Shown: one piece after another, positions 39,864-49,423 of the stretch | Layout: each line of letters starts with the position of its first letter | Numbering within the stretch: position 1 is the stretch's first letter | From: FEN-1219 sp039933105 | GTDB taxonomy: Bacteria; Pseudomonadota; Gammaproteobacteria; Steroidobacterales; Rariloculaceae | Direction: 5' to 3' | Assembly (NCBI GenBank): GCA_039933105.1 | Contig: JBDTOT010000006.1 | Coordinates: 1 to 64,000 of the forward strand | Length of the DNA: 64,000 nt | Translations under genes and position numbers: made by a program | The notes under the pieces: model-generated | Told to the model about the DNA's origin: nothing | Seen by the model: the letters and a program-made list of their open reading frames with translations, nothing else | Databases searched by the model: none

Positions 39864-41076
39864 GAGGCAACCCTTGGTACACGCGCCGTTCGAAGCCTTG
39901 CAGCGTGGAGATGGCCGCCGCGTCGTAGAACGGTAGGTACTGCATCATCAGTACGGCACACACGCCGCGCTTCGGATCGATCCAGAACTCCGTGTTGAAG
40001 ATGCCGGCCCAGCTCAAGCTGCCCGGGGAGCGCGCGAACTCGTCGTTGTGCGTGCCCGTGACCTGGAAGCCGAGCCCGAACGAGTCGCGGCCGGCGCCGA
40101 GCGGAAATGGCTCGCTCACGGCCGGGTTCGCGGTGGGTTGCAGCTGCACGAGCACACGACTGTGGTTTTGACCCATGAGCTTTACGCTGGCTTCGCTGAG
40201 CAACCGCTTGCCGTCGGGCGCGCGGCCGTTGTTCAGGAACATCTGCATGAACTTCACGTAGTCGGCGGCGGTCGAGTGCAAACCGCCATCACCGTAGACG
40301 GGCGCCGTGATCTTCGCGGGGTTCGGATCCTCGACGAGCCCTTGCGGTGTAGTGCGGTGGGTGGTGGCGACGCGGCCGCTTCTCGGTGCGGGAACCTCGT
40401 AAAACGTGTCGCTCATATCGAGCGGCACGAATATGCGCTCGTGCACGAATTCGTCGAGCGGTTGGCGCGACACCTCTTCGACGAGTTTACCGAGCACGCG
40501 TGTGCTCTCGCCATAGGTCCACTTGGCGCCAGGGTCGTGCAGTAACGGCAACGCCGTAGCAGATGCCGTCGGATCGCTCCCGATCAAGGCCGCAAGCACC
40601 GGGCTCGAGAACGAGTAGCCGAGCCCCGACGTGTGCGTGAGCAGGTGGCGGATCGTGATCGAAGTCGTCGCCGGCCGGCTCGTATAACTCTTGTCGGCTG
40701 GATTGAAGTTCTCAATGACCTGCTCCGACTCGAAGGCCGGCAAGTACTGCGAGATCGAATCGTCGAGACTGATGTCGCCTTGCTGCACGAGCATCATGAT
40801 GGCCACCGACGTGACCGGCTTCGTCATGGACGCGATGCGAAAGATCGTATCGGGCTTCATTGCGATGCCGGCCGCGGTGTCCTGCTTGCCGAATGCGCCG
40901 GTATACAGAACGCCGTCGGCGTCCGCGACCATTGCCACGACTCCGGGGATGTGCGTCGCAGCAATCACGCCAGCGAGATAACGGTCGATCTCGGCGCTGT
41001 CCCGCAACCGGTTCTGAGCTTGGGCTTGGTACGGTGCAAACGCGGCGAGAGCGAGCACCAACACTAGGCGTAGCAC
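39859..41076 (-). CDS. Exported serine hydrolase, beta-lactamase/class C-like
   Basis: A 405-residue protein. Signal peptide VLRLVLVLALAAFAPYQAQA. The SxxK nucleophile motif is SMTK (about residue 80), the second motif is YGES (YxS/N position), and a late motif near GLGFQVTG stands for HxG. This is the EstB/beta-lactamase-fold group of esterases or peptidases. The start is taken as GTG at 41076 (AAGGA upstream); GTG at 41121 is possible. It is coupled to the EamA gene. Confidence 0.85.
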   Translation of the reverse strand: MLRLVLVLALAAFAPYQAQAQNRLRDSAEIDRYLAGVIAATHIPGVVAMVADADGVLYTGAFGKQDTAAGIAMKPDTIFRIASMTKPVTSVAIMMLVQQGDISLDDSISQYLPAFESEQVIENFNPADKSYTSRPATTSITIRHLLTHTSGLGYSFSSPVLAALIGSDPTASATALPLLHDPGAKWTYGESTRVLGKLVEEVSRQPLDEFVHERIFVPLDMSDTFYEVPAPRSGRVATTHRTTPQGLVEDPNPAKITAPVYGDGGLHSTAADYVKFMQMFLNNGRAPDGKRLLSEASVKLMGQNHSRVLVQLQPTANPAVSEPFPLGAGRDSFGLGFQVTGTHNDEFARSPGSLSWAGIFNTEFWIDPKRGVCAVLMMQYLPFYDAAAISTLQGFERRVYQGLPH

Positions 41077-41177
41077 GTTTGAATCCTTGAGTAGAAACGC
41101 GTCGAACGGCGCGCGGGGCACGGCGAATCGCTCGCAACACTAGCGACTGAGCGGCGCCCGTGCAAGAGAGTGCGCGG

Positions 41178-42209
41178 TCAGCGGGCGGTGAAGTCGGGCA
41201 GGTCGATGGCCGCCAAAAACCGCTGCCAAGCAGGCGTGAGCTCGCGACGCGCCTGCGCAGCCTGGCGATGTTGGGCCAAGCGCCACTCGGCAAGCGCTTG
41301 CGGCGGTGGGCTGGTGTCAGGACGCTTTCGGAACTCTCGCGCGTACGCCAGTATCTTGCGGCGGGCCGTGCGCGCGTCCTGGTGCTCACCGAGCACGTCC
41401 TGCAATGCCTTGGTGGCTTTCGCGGCGGGCACGAGCTCGGGATACGGCTCGACGAAAAACTCGAGTGCGTAGCGCAACCGCTTCGCGCGAATCCGCAGTC
41501 GATGCAGGTCGTCCGGAGTAGCGTCGTGACTGAGCTTCCGTCCGAGCTTGACGACGTGCTTGCGGCTGCGTTTCAAATATCGCGCGGCGCCTTCACGAAC
41601 CGTGAAGGATCGCCATCGACGCAGCGCGGCGGGGCTCGGCGCGCCATCGAGCAATGCAGCAAGGTCCGACATCAGGTCGGTGTAGCGATTGCCGACGAAG
41701 AGGTCCTTCAGCGTTTCGCGCGCTGCGAGCCGCTCGCGGCGCAGCGCAAGCTCGTAGCCGCCGAGATCCCGCGCTGCCGCTGTGCCGGCCGACGTAAGAT
41801 GCTCTTGGAACGCTTCGGTGTGCACGTCGAGATCGCGTACAGAGCCGAGCGCGCCTGCTAACCAGCGCAGCTCCTTGCCGAGCCGGGCAACGGCGTGCGG
41901 GGGCAACAACGACGCGAAAAAGCGAAGTGCGACGCGCAGACGGCGCGTCGCGATGCGGCCTCGGTGTACGTCCTCCGGCGTCGCGGGCGTTCCGCGTTCC
42001 GGTTGGCGCTCGCGCAGCGCTCTATATTCGCGTCGCAGGCAGCGATACGCGAGTGCGATCATGGGCGAGTCCGGCGTCAGCAACGGCTCGGCCGGATTCA
42101 GCGCACGCACGTTGCCGCCGACCGGCGTCGTGTCCAAAGGTGCAGGGCGCGAAAACGCGGTGATCATTACGGTAAGTGGGCTTGCCACGAGCGGGGGCCG
42201 ATGTGACAT
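41178..42209 (-). CDS. CHAD domain protein
   Basis: A 343-residue, mostly helical protein. The conserved CHAD histidine and basic residues are seen in DVHRGRIATRRLRVALRFF and DDLHRLRIRAKRLRYALEFF, the two halves of the tandem domain, which binds polyphosphate. No CYTH domain is fused. The start at ATG 42209 has GAGGGG upstream; ATG 42167 is an alternative. It is divergent from an orphan ParA gene (100 bases apart). Confidence 0.85.
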   Translation of the reverse strand: MSHRPPLVASPLTVMITAFSRPAPLDTTPVGGNVRALNPAEPLLTPDSPMIALAYRCLRREYRALRERQPERGTPATPEDVHRGRIATRRLRVALRFFASLLPPHAVARLGKELRWLAGALGSVRDLDVHTEAFQEHLTSAGTAAARDLGGYELALRRERLAARETLKDLFVGNRYTDLMSDLAALLDGAPSPAALRRWRSFTVREGAARYLKRSRKHVVKLGRKLSHDATPDDLHRLRIRAKRLRYALEFFVEPYPELVPAAKATKALQDVLGEHQDARTARRKILAYAREFRKRPDTSPPPQALAEWRLAQHRQAAQARRELTPAWQRFLAAIDLPDFTAR

Positions 42210-42309
42210 TTAGAAGCGCCCCTCGCGGGGTGTCAACCGGCCGCCGGCCCCGATTCGGGGCAACGGGCCGTATCTGCTTGCCCGGTGTCGTAACTCTGAT
42301 GGTTAGATC

Positions 42310-43122
42310 ATGGAAATCATTGCGGTCTATAACATAAAGGGCGGGGTCGGTAAGACGACTTCCGCTGTCAATCTCGCCTATCGTTCCGCGGCCGATGGCT
42401 GGCCGACGCTGATCTGGGACCTCGATCCGCAGGCGGCCACGACCTATATTCTGCGGCGCGACGCGCACGTCGATGGCGGCTCGAAGGAGCTGATCGGGGG
42501 CGATTCCGATACGGCCGAGCTGGCCGTGGCCACGGACCATGCGAACCTGGATCTGCTGCCGGCGGATCTCTCGTATCGGCGCATGGACGTGCATCTGAAC
42601 AAACGCAAGAACCCGGCAACGCGCCTGCTGAAGCTCATGCGGCCTTTGCAGGAACGCTACGCGTCGGTGATCCTCGATTGCCCGCCCGGAATGTCGCTCG
42701 TGTCGGAGAACGTCATGCATGCGGCGAACGCACTCGTCGTGCCGCTGCTGCCGTCGCCGTTGTCGGTGCGCATGCTCGATCAGCTATTCGAGTTCGTGGC
42801 GCAGAAGGGCTGGGCCGATCTGAAGGTGCTGCCGTTTTTCTCGATGGTCGATCGTCGCAAAGGGCTGCACGTCGAGACCATCACTTCACTGCGTGAGAAG
42901 TATCCGTCGATTCTCGCGACGGAGGTGCCGTACGGCAGCCAGTTCGAGCGGCTTACGATGCGGCGTGCACCCATCGAGTCGTACGCGCCCGCGAGCGCGG
43001 CGGCGGACGTCTATCGCCAGCTGTGGCGTGAGATCGATTCGCGCCTGCAGGTCGCGCTCAGTGCGCCGCCCGTTGCCGACCCGGCCGCCGCCGAGCCGGT
43101 TCCAGTCACGCCGCCGCTCTAG
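42310..43122 (+). CDS. ParA/Soj-family ATPase
   Basis: A 270-residue protein. Deviant Walker A KGGVGKTT begins at about residue 10, the switch strand is IWDLDPQAATTY, and the later Walker B-like segment is VILDCPPGMS. The C-terminal tail is Pro/Ala-rich. No ParB or parS-like site accompanies it. Such orphans often position protein or granule cargo; the CHAD neighbour suggests polyphosphate granules. Its TAG shares CTAG with the downstream convergent small gene. Confidence 0.85.
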   Translation: MEIIAVYNIKGGVGKTTSAVNLAYRSAADGWPTLIWDLDPQAATTYILRRDAHVDGGSKELIGGDSDTAELAVATDHANLDLLPADLSYRRMDVHLNKRKNPATRLLKLMRPLQERYASVILDCPPGMSLVSENVMHAANALVVPLLPSPLSVRMLDQLFEFVAQKGWADLKVLPFFSMVDRRKGLHVETITSLREKYPSILATEVPYGSQFERLTMRRAPIESYAPASAAADVYRQLWREIDSRLQVALSAPPVADPAAAEPVPVTPPL

Positions 43123-43319
43123 CGGCGGGGCGCGGCCGGCTTCGCCAGCGCGCCGACATCGAGCAGGATCTCGGTGTCGTCGAAGTCGCTTTGCGTTAGC
43201 GTCGCGTTGTTGCCGCCGGTGAGTATCGCGTCGACGAGCTTCGGGTCGATCTCTTGGGTGGTGTCGAAGTCGAGCGCTGACGCCCTCGGCGCGGATGGGT
43301 GTTTGCGTTGCGGGATCAT
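43119..43319 (-). CDS. Small acidic hypothetical protein convergent with ParA
   Basis: A 66-residue product beginning MIPQRKHPSAPRAS, with an acidic middle (DFDTTQEIDPKLVDAI and DFDDTEILLDV) and basic ends. The ATG at 43319 has GAGGA eight bases upstream. No family recognised. Its position beside an orphan ParA makes it a possible cargo adaptor or regulator, but that is inference. Confidence 0.45.
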   Translation of the reverse strand: MIPQRKHPSAPRASALDFDTTQEIDPKLVDAILTGGNNATLTQSDFDDTEILLDVGALAKPAAPRR

Positions 43320-43446
43320 ACGTTTGTTCCTCGCTCCGATTTGTAGAGCGGCTCACGATCGACACTACGCGCGGCCGTGCCGCCGCGACGTTAAGCCCGT
43401 CACGGACGGCGGCGAACTCCAGGCCAAAGCGACATAATGTCGGTCT

Positions 43447-44619
43447 TCAGGGGGCCGCGGCGGTGTCGCTGCCGCGGCGGCGGAAGAGGGGCGAAATCAG
43501 GCGGCGCCAAGCGAGCGCGAGCCCAGTCCAGACCATGATCACGCTGGTGGCCGATACGATCGCGGCGATCGTCTGACCGACGATCCCGAGTGCTTCACCC
43601 GTGTGCAAAAAGCGGATCCAACTGCGTAAGCGCTGGCCCGGCGTCTGGCTCGAGAACGGCGCCCAGGCCTGCACGTCACCGGTTGCGGTATCGAGCGTCA
43701 GCGTATGCCGGCGTTGCGGCTGGCCACCGTTGCCTTGATCAATCGTGAAGCGCGCGGCGTTTACCGCCGGTAGTGCCAGCGTCAGCGTTCGCCAGTCACC
43801 GTGCGCTTCGGCGCGCGTGAACAGCTGGTCGTAGGTCAGCGGCTGGGGCGTACTGCCGTTCGGGATTTCCGGTTCAGCGCCGCGTGCCGAACCGCGCGCT
43901 GGCGCGCCACCGGGCGGCCCGCCTCGCACCGGCGGCTGCTCGCCGACGCTGCGATACACGAGCGCGTTGGCCCACTGGAACGAGAACACGACGGCCGTCG
44001 CCACGACGACGGCGAGCGGCAGCGCCGACCAGATGCCAAACACGTGATGCCAGTTGAAATCGCGGGCCCTGCTCGTCGTGTTCTGCGCATTGAATGCCAG
44101 GCGAGCTCTGAACATGGCCCACTTCCACGCGCGCGGCAGCCACAGATACGTGCCGCTCAAGACGAGCACCAGGAACACGAGGTTGCTTGCGCCCGTGATC
44201 ATCCGCGCGGTCGCGCGACTATCGCCGCTCGCGTTGATCCAGCGATGCCAGCCCTCGACCGCGTCGAAGAACTCGCGCAGACCTTGCGGTCCAGGTTCGC
44301 GGACTGCGGCCGTATAGGGATCGACGAGCAGCGCACCTGCGCGGCCCGCCGCGAAGGTGACAGGTGCGCCCGGCTCGTTGCGCAGGGTGATGGCGGTCGG
44401 CTGAAACTCCGGACGCTCGCGTTGTGCCGCGGCCAGCAGCGCTGCCAGCGGCTGGCGCATCGTACCCGGCGCGGCGTCGGCATAGTGGGCACGGTCGGCC
44501 CACGCTTGGATCTGGCGCTCGTAGGCGAGCAGGACGCCGGTCACCGACATCATCAGGACGACGAGGCCGACGGTGACTCCGCAAATCAGGTGTAACCAGA
44601 ACAGGATCTTGCGAAACAT
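43447..44619 (-). CDS. PepSY-associated TM-helix protein
   Basis: A 390-residue protein. It begins FRKILFWLHLICGVTVGLVVL, the PepSY-TM start, and has further helices around residues 140, 190 and 350. Conserved histidines are in FWLHL, EGWHRW and NWHHVFG. The C-terminal helix reads VSATSVIMVWTGLALAWRRL. A Fur box 56 bases upstream indicates iron control; such proteins are associated with ferric-siderophore reduction. Confidence 0.85.
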   Translation of the reverse strand: MFRKILFWLHLICGVTVGLVVLMMSVTGVLLAYERQIQAWADRAHYADAAPGTMRQPLAALLAAAQRERPEFQPTAITLRNEPGAPVTFAAGRAGALLVDPYTAAVREPGPQGLREFFDAVEGWHRWINASGDSRATARMITGASNLVFLVLVLSGTYLWLPRAWKWAMFRARLAFNAQNTTSRARDFNWHHVFGIWSALPLAVVVATAVVFSFQWANALVYRSVGEQPPVRGGPPGGAPARGSARGAEPEIPNGSTPQPLTYDQLFTRAEAHGDWRTLTLALPAVNAARFTIDQGNGGQPQRRHTLTLDTATGDVQAWAPFSSQTPGQRLRSWIRFLHTGEALGIVGQTIAAIVSATSVIMVWTGLALAWRRLISPLFRRRGSDTAAAP

Positions 44620-44674
44620 GGCCGCGGCGAGCGTCGAAGGCGGGCGGCCAGCCTAGCCGAAAGTGGAAGTTGAG

Positions 44675-44689
44675 TGCAAATCATTCTCA
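44675..44689. promoter_or_regulatory. Fur box
   Basis: TGCAAATCATTCTCA matches the 7-1-7 consensus TGAnAATnATTnTCA at all but one defined position. It lies 56-70 bases upstream of the PepSY-TM start and probably overlaps its promoter, implying repression under iron sufficiency. Confidence 0.75.
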
Positions 44690-44711
44690 TTTGAGATGAG
44701 CGCCGGCTCTG

Positions 44712-44749
44712 CAAAAGAAAAGGGCCGAACCGTTGCCGGCTCGGCCCCT
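44712..44749 (-). terminator. Rho-independent terminator of the glycine-zipper gene
   Basis: On the minus strand GGGCCGAGCCG-GCAA-CGGTTCGGCCC forms a near-perfect stem followed by TTTTCTTTTG. It starts about 26 bases after the stop at 44775. It is the clearest intrinsic terminator in the window. Confidence 0.88.
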
Positions 44750-44774
44750 ACTGAAACCGAAGAACTTCGAGGGA

Positions 44775-45335
44775 TTACTGGGGGCGTGAGCCCGGCGGGC
44801 CGCACTTGTGCACGGTTTGCGTCGTCGTGCGCTTGTCGGTGTTGTTCTCTTGAACCTTCTGCTGAATCTTCTTACCCACCAGCGCGCCGCCCAAAGCCAC
44901 GACGGCCGTCGTCAGATGGTTATGGCCGATGTCGTTGCCCACTGCCGCACCCACCGCAGCGCCGAGGCCGGTGCCGCCGAGTTGGTGCTTGTCTTTCGGA
45001 TCGGCTTCGACCGTCACTTGCTCGTCCCAGCACTCTTCCACTGGAGCCGCCGCGATCTGCACCGGTGCGGCCGATGCGACCTGGATCGGGGCTGCGACAG
45101 GCTTCGACACGGAGGCCGACTTCGTCGGCTTCGGTGCGATGGCCGGTTGAGCGGACACCACTGCCGGCCGAGCAGCAACAGCTTCTTCCTGCGTGATCGG
45201 CTGTTCCTGCGTGTCGACGGTGGCCGTGCCTGGCTCATCGACGCGCGGCTGGCCGAGGAACTGGTACCCGAGGACGCCACCCGCGGTGGCAACGCCGATG
45301 CCTGCGACGAGGCCGAGCAACATTTGTTTGTTCAT
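44775..45335 (-). CDS. Glycine-zipper 2TM-domain envelope protein
   Basis: A 186-residue protein. N-terminal helix MLLGLVAGIGVATAGGVLGY, a Pro/Ala-rich spacer (about residues 35-95), then the motif GGTGLGAAVGAAVGNDIG and ALGGALVGKKIQQ, the glycine zipper of Rick_17kDa/SlyB-like proteins. It probably spans or lines the envelope. ATG at 45335 after GGAGAG. Confidence 0.85.
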   Translation of the reverse strand: MNKQMLLGLVAGIGVATAGGVLGYQFLGQPRVDEPGTATVDTQEQPITQEEAVAARPAVVSAQPAIAPKPTKSASVSKPVAAPIQVASAAPVQIAAAPVEECWDEQVTVEADPKDKHQLGGTGLGAAVGAAVGNDIGHNHLTTAVVALGGALVGKKIQQKVQENNTDKRTTTQTVHKCGPPGSRPQ

Positions 45336-45444
45336 ACGCTTCTCTCCAAGACTTGCAGGCACTCTGCCTGTCCCCCGCTGAACGGTCTGTGAATGAGTTC
45401 ACGCCGTTCGGCGGTTCGAAAGGATTCTACCTAACGTGGTGCGG

Positions 45445-48400
45445 CTACCGTGTGTCTCCCGGCGGCGACAGCGCTGCCAGCGGCACTTCGCGCGCGAGCT
45501 CTCGGTACCGGCAGAAGGCGTTCGCGAGCCGCATTTGCTGCGGTGTGCGGCAGTCCGGCTCGAACAGGCGCGGGTTGCCGACGAGGATGCACAACGCCTT
45601 GGCGCGTGATGTCGCCACGTTCAACCGATTGCCGCTGTACAGAAAGTCCATGCCACGCGGCGCGTCGTCCGGCGTCGAGGTCGTCAGCGACACGATCACG
45701 ATCGGCGCCTGCTGACCTTGAAATTTGTCGACCGTGCCGACGCGCACGCCGGGCAAACGCTCGGCGAGCGCCGTAACCTGCGCGTTGTACGGCGCCACGA
45801 TCATGAGATCCTCGCGCGCGAGCGCTTCCGTTTCGCCTTTGGCCGTTCGCCACATCACGCCATTGGCGGTCAGGGCGGCGACGAGTTGTGCGATCGCATC
45901 GACTTCCTCGAGCGCGCGCGCTTGCCTGCTGTCGTGGATCACGGGCATATACACCAAGCCGTCGGTGCCGAGCGCTGCCGCCGCTGAGCCAGCGGGCGCG
46001 AGCACTGCTTGCCGCTCGAGTCCCGGATACGAGTGCAGCCGATTCTCGTAGAACACTTCGGCCGTGAATGCGCAGATCGAAGGATGTAATCGGCGTGTTT
46101 GCTGCAGGAACAAGCCGCGCTCGGGCGCGATGGTTTTTTCGCCGCCGAGCAAATGCTGGAGCGCCGAGGCTTCAGTGCCCGGCGGGTGGCTGGCCTGTTG
46201 CGGCTGTTCGAGCTGCTGCGGGTCGCCGAGCAGCACGAGGCTCTTCGCGCCGGCCGACACGGCCAAGACATCGGCCAGCGACATCTGGCCCGCCTCGTCG
46301 ATGAACAGCACGTCGACGCTGGCGCGAAACTCCGGGCGCGCCCAAAGCCAGGCCGTGCCGCCGACCAGCCGATACGCGCCGCTGCCGAGCGCCATCGCCG
46401 CTTTGTCGTTCTTGTCCGTCGTGTGCAACGTCGCCGGCGAATCTTCTTTAGCCTCGCCCTTGTGCAAGCACTGGAAGTCGGCAACGGCTTGCTCCGACGC
46501 GCGTTCGCATACGGCGCGCAACACGTTGCGGATCGTTTCGTGGCCCACCGCCGTGACGCCGACCTTCTTCCCCGCCTTGATCAGCTCGAGAATCATGTGC
46601 GAGCCCGTGAATGTCTTGCCGGTTCCGGGCGGGCCCTGGATTGGCAGAACGCCGTTGTCGAGCTCGAACCCGAGCCGGATCGCTTCCCGAACCTCGGCAT
46701 CGATCGCGCCGGCGCGCGGCGTAGCGGCCGCCGCGCGCTGCCGCTCGCGCGCGCTGCGCGCGGCTCCGAACGAAACAACGTTTTCCGCCGCCGGCGATGG
46801 CGACGCGCCTGCGGAGCCGACGGCGCGTGCGCCGTGCACGAGGCGTGGCTTGCGCTTCAAGATCAGATCACGCGCGGCGCGATGCGCGCCGGATGCGTCG
46901 ATGCCGTGCTCGACCACGAACCGGCCGATATCGAGCAGTACGGTGGGCTTCGGCTCGGGACGCACGATGCGCCGCACGAACACGTGCGTCGGCCGCAACG
47001 CGGCGGATCGGCCCGTGTGCTTGATGTCGAGCGTATGGGCTCCGAGATCGAGTGAGTCGATGGTGCCGAGCGAATCGCCATCGGGCGGCATGCAGACTTC
47101 GTCGCCGCGCCGCACGTCGTGGTCTTGCGGCGGGAACGCGTAACGATTCACGGGGCTGCGCGGTGTGCCGCCGACGGTGTCGGCGAACGTGAGGCCAGCG
47201 AGCGCCGAGCGCTCGTCCTCGTAGTCGTCGGCCGGCAGATCCTTCAGCCGGAAATATTCCCACCACGCGGCTTTGTCTTCGCGCCGGTGCCATTCGAGCA
47301 AATGCGCGAGCAGCCAGCGTGCCTGCTGCTCTTCGCTACGCGCGGCAGGGTCGACGGGCACGTCTTCGAGCAGCTGCGCCATGACGCGCTGCGTTTCCTC
47401 GGCCGTCGCGGCGATCTGATCGTTGGCGTCGCCGGACTTCGGTTCGGGGCGCGCCAACTCGACACCATGCGTGTGCTCGGCCGCGGCGCGCAGTTGCTCG
47501 AGCCAGTCACGCAGCCCGCGCGCCGAGACGCAGTCTTCACGGTTGTAGCGTTCGACAGCCGCCATGTGCAGTAACAGCTCGGGAGTGGCGAGGTCTTCGC
47601 GCTTTTCGATAGCCCACTCGAGAGCGCGCCGACTCGCCGTCGCTTGCCGCAGATCCTGCTCGCGATTCAGGCCGAAGAACGGCTCGAGCTCTTTGATCGA
47701 GTAGCTCTCGACGCTGGCCTTCAGCGAATGGCGGACGACCGAATACAGGTCGACGAACAGCTCCGCTCGCAGAATCCGGTCGAGCTCCACTTCGCGCGTC
47801 GCATAGCGGCCGGACAGGCGCTTGAATGCGGTGGGCTCATAGGGCGCAAAGTGATAGACGTGCATGTCGGGGTGCACCGCGAGGCTCGCGACGATGCGGT
47901 CCACGACCTGTTCGAACGCGCGCTTCTCCTGCTCCGGGTTCGTGGCCCAGAGGGGTGTGTATGCGCCCGCTGAGTCCACCACGCCGTACAGATATTCGCG
48001 GCCGCCGTCGGCTGAGAGCCGGTCGCCTTCGAGGTCGAGGAACAAGTCGTGAGGCGAGGGCAGCGGCAGCAGGGTGAACCCGTGCTCGGGGCCCAAGGGG
48101 AGAATTTCATGTTGCGGCGCGTTCAGCTTGCGCGCCTTCAGCTGGATCGCGGCTTGATCGCGGACCCGCGTCAGCGCCTCACGCGAGCCGCGCTGCGGTG
48201 TCGGCACGCGTTTCAGCTCGCCGAGCTTCTCGAGCGTGTCAATGTCGATCGAGCGCAGCTCCTTGATCTGCGTGCGATGGATGCCGGCGACGAAGCACAG
48301 ATGATCGTCGCTGCGTCGGCGCGAGTTGCATTGCGGCCACCACGCGCACACGTCGCAGTGCAGCGCGGGCTCGGGATACGTCGGCAGCGCGGTTTCGAGC

Positions 48401-48996
48401 GCCGCTTCGAGGCGGCGCTTCACGAGCCTGAAATACGCCGAATAGTCCGCGAGACGGTAAGCCTCCGGCACGAAGCCGTGATGCGGCGCCACGACGGACG
48501 CGCGTTCCGGCATCGCGCCCTGCAGCTCCGCGAGCAGCTCCGAGTAGACGCAGAGTTGCAGCACGGTGCCGGCCCGTGTCTCGGTTGCGAGCTTCGCGTC
48601 GATGACTTCATAGGACCACGGCCCGAGCTTGCTTGGCGCGCCGGTCTTCAATAGGAAGTCCGCGCGGCCGTGCCACCGCCCACCCGCGAGCGGCGCTTGG
48701 TAGATCACGTCTGCGCCGTCACGCATCGCGGCAAGGGTCTCCGCAGTGCCGTCTGCGCCCGGCTTCGTCACGATCTCGGCGATCGTGCCGCCGCGTTTGC
48801 GCAGCTGCGTGAGATAAGCGCGCTCGTGCTCGCGGCCGCGTTCCTCGAGCAGCACGGTGACCGGGTCATCGCGGCGCGGTGGCCTGCGAGCACGACCCTG
48901 CGCCACCCCGAGATTCAGGTTGCTCAGGTGCGCGCAGCCCAAATGATTCGCGAGGTCGGTCGCGGACAGCCGCAGCAGCTCATCGACGATATGCAT
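45445..48996 (-). CDS. TM0106-family RecB/Cas4-like nuclease fused to RNase H-like domain and SF1 helicase
   Basis: A 1183-residue protein. N-terminal PD-(D/E)xK-type nuclease with a Cys cluster (GCAHL and CDVCAWWPQC, residues about 20-230) that should bind a [4Fe-4S] cluster as in Cas4/AddB; a DEDD/RNase H-like domain starting at DLFLDLEGD (about 317); then an SF1 Dna2/UPF1-like helicase with GPPGTGKT (about 788), VLFIDEAGQ, LGDPQQLEQP, TRRLHPSIC and VGTVDKFQGQQ plus NVATSRAK. Cytoplasmic. Likely DNA or RNA end processing, repair or defence. ATG at 48996; the longer frame lacks conservation. Confidence 0.88.
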   Translation of the reverse strand: MHIVDELLRLSATDLANHLGCAHLSNLNLGVAQGRARRPPRRDDPVTVLLEERGREHERAYLTQLRKRGGTIAEIVTKPGADGTAETLAAMRDGADVIYQAPLAGGRWHGRADFLLKTGAPSKLGPWSYEVIDAKLATETRAGTVLQLCVYSELLAELQGAMPERASVVAPHHGFVPEAYRLADYSAYFRLVKRRLEAALETALPTYPEPALHCDVCAWWPQCNSRRRSDDHLCFVAGIHRTQIKELRSIDIDTLEKLGELKRVPTPQRGSREALTRVRDQAAIQLKARKLNAPQHEILPLGPEHGFTLLPLPSPHDLFLDLEGDRLSADGGREYLYGVVDSAGAYTPLWATNPEQEKRAFEQVVDRIVASLAVHPDMHVYHFAPYEPTAFKRLSGRYATREVELDRILRAELFVDLYSVVRHSLKASVESYSIKELEPFFGLNREQDLRQATASRRALEWAIEKREDLATPELLLHMAAVERYNREDCVSARGLRDWLEQLRAAAEHTHGVELARPEPKSGDANDQIAATAEETQRVMAQLLEDVPVDPAARSEEQQARWLLAHLLEWHRREDKAAWWEYFRLKDLPADDYEDERSALAGLTFADTVGGTPRSPVNRYAFPPQDHDVRRGDEVCMPPDGDSLGTIDSLDLGAHTLDIKHTGRSAALRPTHVFVRRIVRPEPKPTVLLDIGRFVVEHGIDASGAHRAARDLILKRKPRLVHGARAVGSAGASPSPAAENVVSFGAARSARERQRAAAATPRAGAIDAEVREAIRLGFELDNGVLPIQGPPGTGKTFTGSHMILELIKAGKKVGVTAVGHETIRNVLRAVCERASEQAVADFQCLHKGEAKEDSPATLHTTDKNDKAAMALGSGAYRLVGGTAWLWARPEFRASVDVLFIDEAGQMSLADVLAVSAGAKSLVLLGDPQQLEQPQQASHPPGTEASALQHLLGGEKTIAPERGLFLQQTRRLHPSICAFTAEVFYENRLHSYPGLERQAVLAPAGSAAAALGTDGLVYMPVIHDSRQARALEEVDAIAQLVAALTANGVMWRTAKGETEALAREDLMIVAPYNAQVTALAERLPGVRVGTVDKFQGQQAPIVIVSLTTSTPDDAPRGMDFLYSGNRLNVATSRAKALCILVGNPRLFEPDCRTPQQMRLANAFCRYRELAREVPLAALSPPGDTR

Positions 48997-49065
48997 GCCA
49001 CGATCATAAGGGGGGCCAAAGCTGTGGGATACTCGGGCCGGGGCTGCAAAAAGGGGGGGGACGCC

Positions 49066-49422
49066 ATGCCTGGCAACGCGCTGCGTGCGCTCCAGGAACG
49101 GCTCGCCGCATTCGCGGTCGAGCGCGACTGGGAGCAATTTCATTCACCAAAGAATCTCGCCATGGCGCTCAGCGTCGAAGCCGCGGAGCTCGTCGAGGAG
49201 TTTCAGTGGCTCACAGAGCACCAGAGCCAATCGCTCGACGCGGAGCGCCGCGAGCGAGTGCGGCTCGAGCTCGCGGACGTGTTCATCTATTTGCTGAGGA
49301 TCAGCGACCGGCTCGGCGTCGACCTGCTGGCGGCGGCTGATGCCAAGATCGTGCTGAACGAGAGCAAATACCCGGCCGCCCGCGTGCGCGGGGATGCGCG
49401 CAAGTACACGGAATACGACTGA
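49066..49422 (+). CDS. All-alpha nucleotide pyrophosphohydrolase (MazG/dCTPase-like)
   Basis: A 118-residue protein. The metal-binding EExxE lies in SVEAAELVEEFQWL and the ExxD in ELADVFIYLLRI. Similar single-domain enzymes hydrolyse dCTP or modified dNTPs as house-cleaning. ATG at 49066 follows a run of eight G. It is divergent from the nuclease-helicase gene, 69 bases apart. Confidence 0.88.
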   Translation: MPGNALRALQERLAAFAVERDWEQFHSPKNLAMALSVEAAELVEEFQWLTEHQSQSLDAERRERVRLELADVFIYLLRISDRLGVDLLAAADAKIVLNESKYPAARVRGDARKYTEYD

Positions 49423-49423
49423 G

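Noticed and set aside
45445..48996. CRISPR-associated context for the Cas4-like nucleases
   Set aside because: No repeat-spacer array or cas gene is seen; the TM0106 and DUF2779 families occur outside CRISPR loci.
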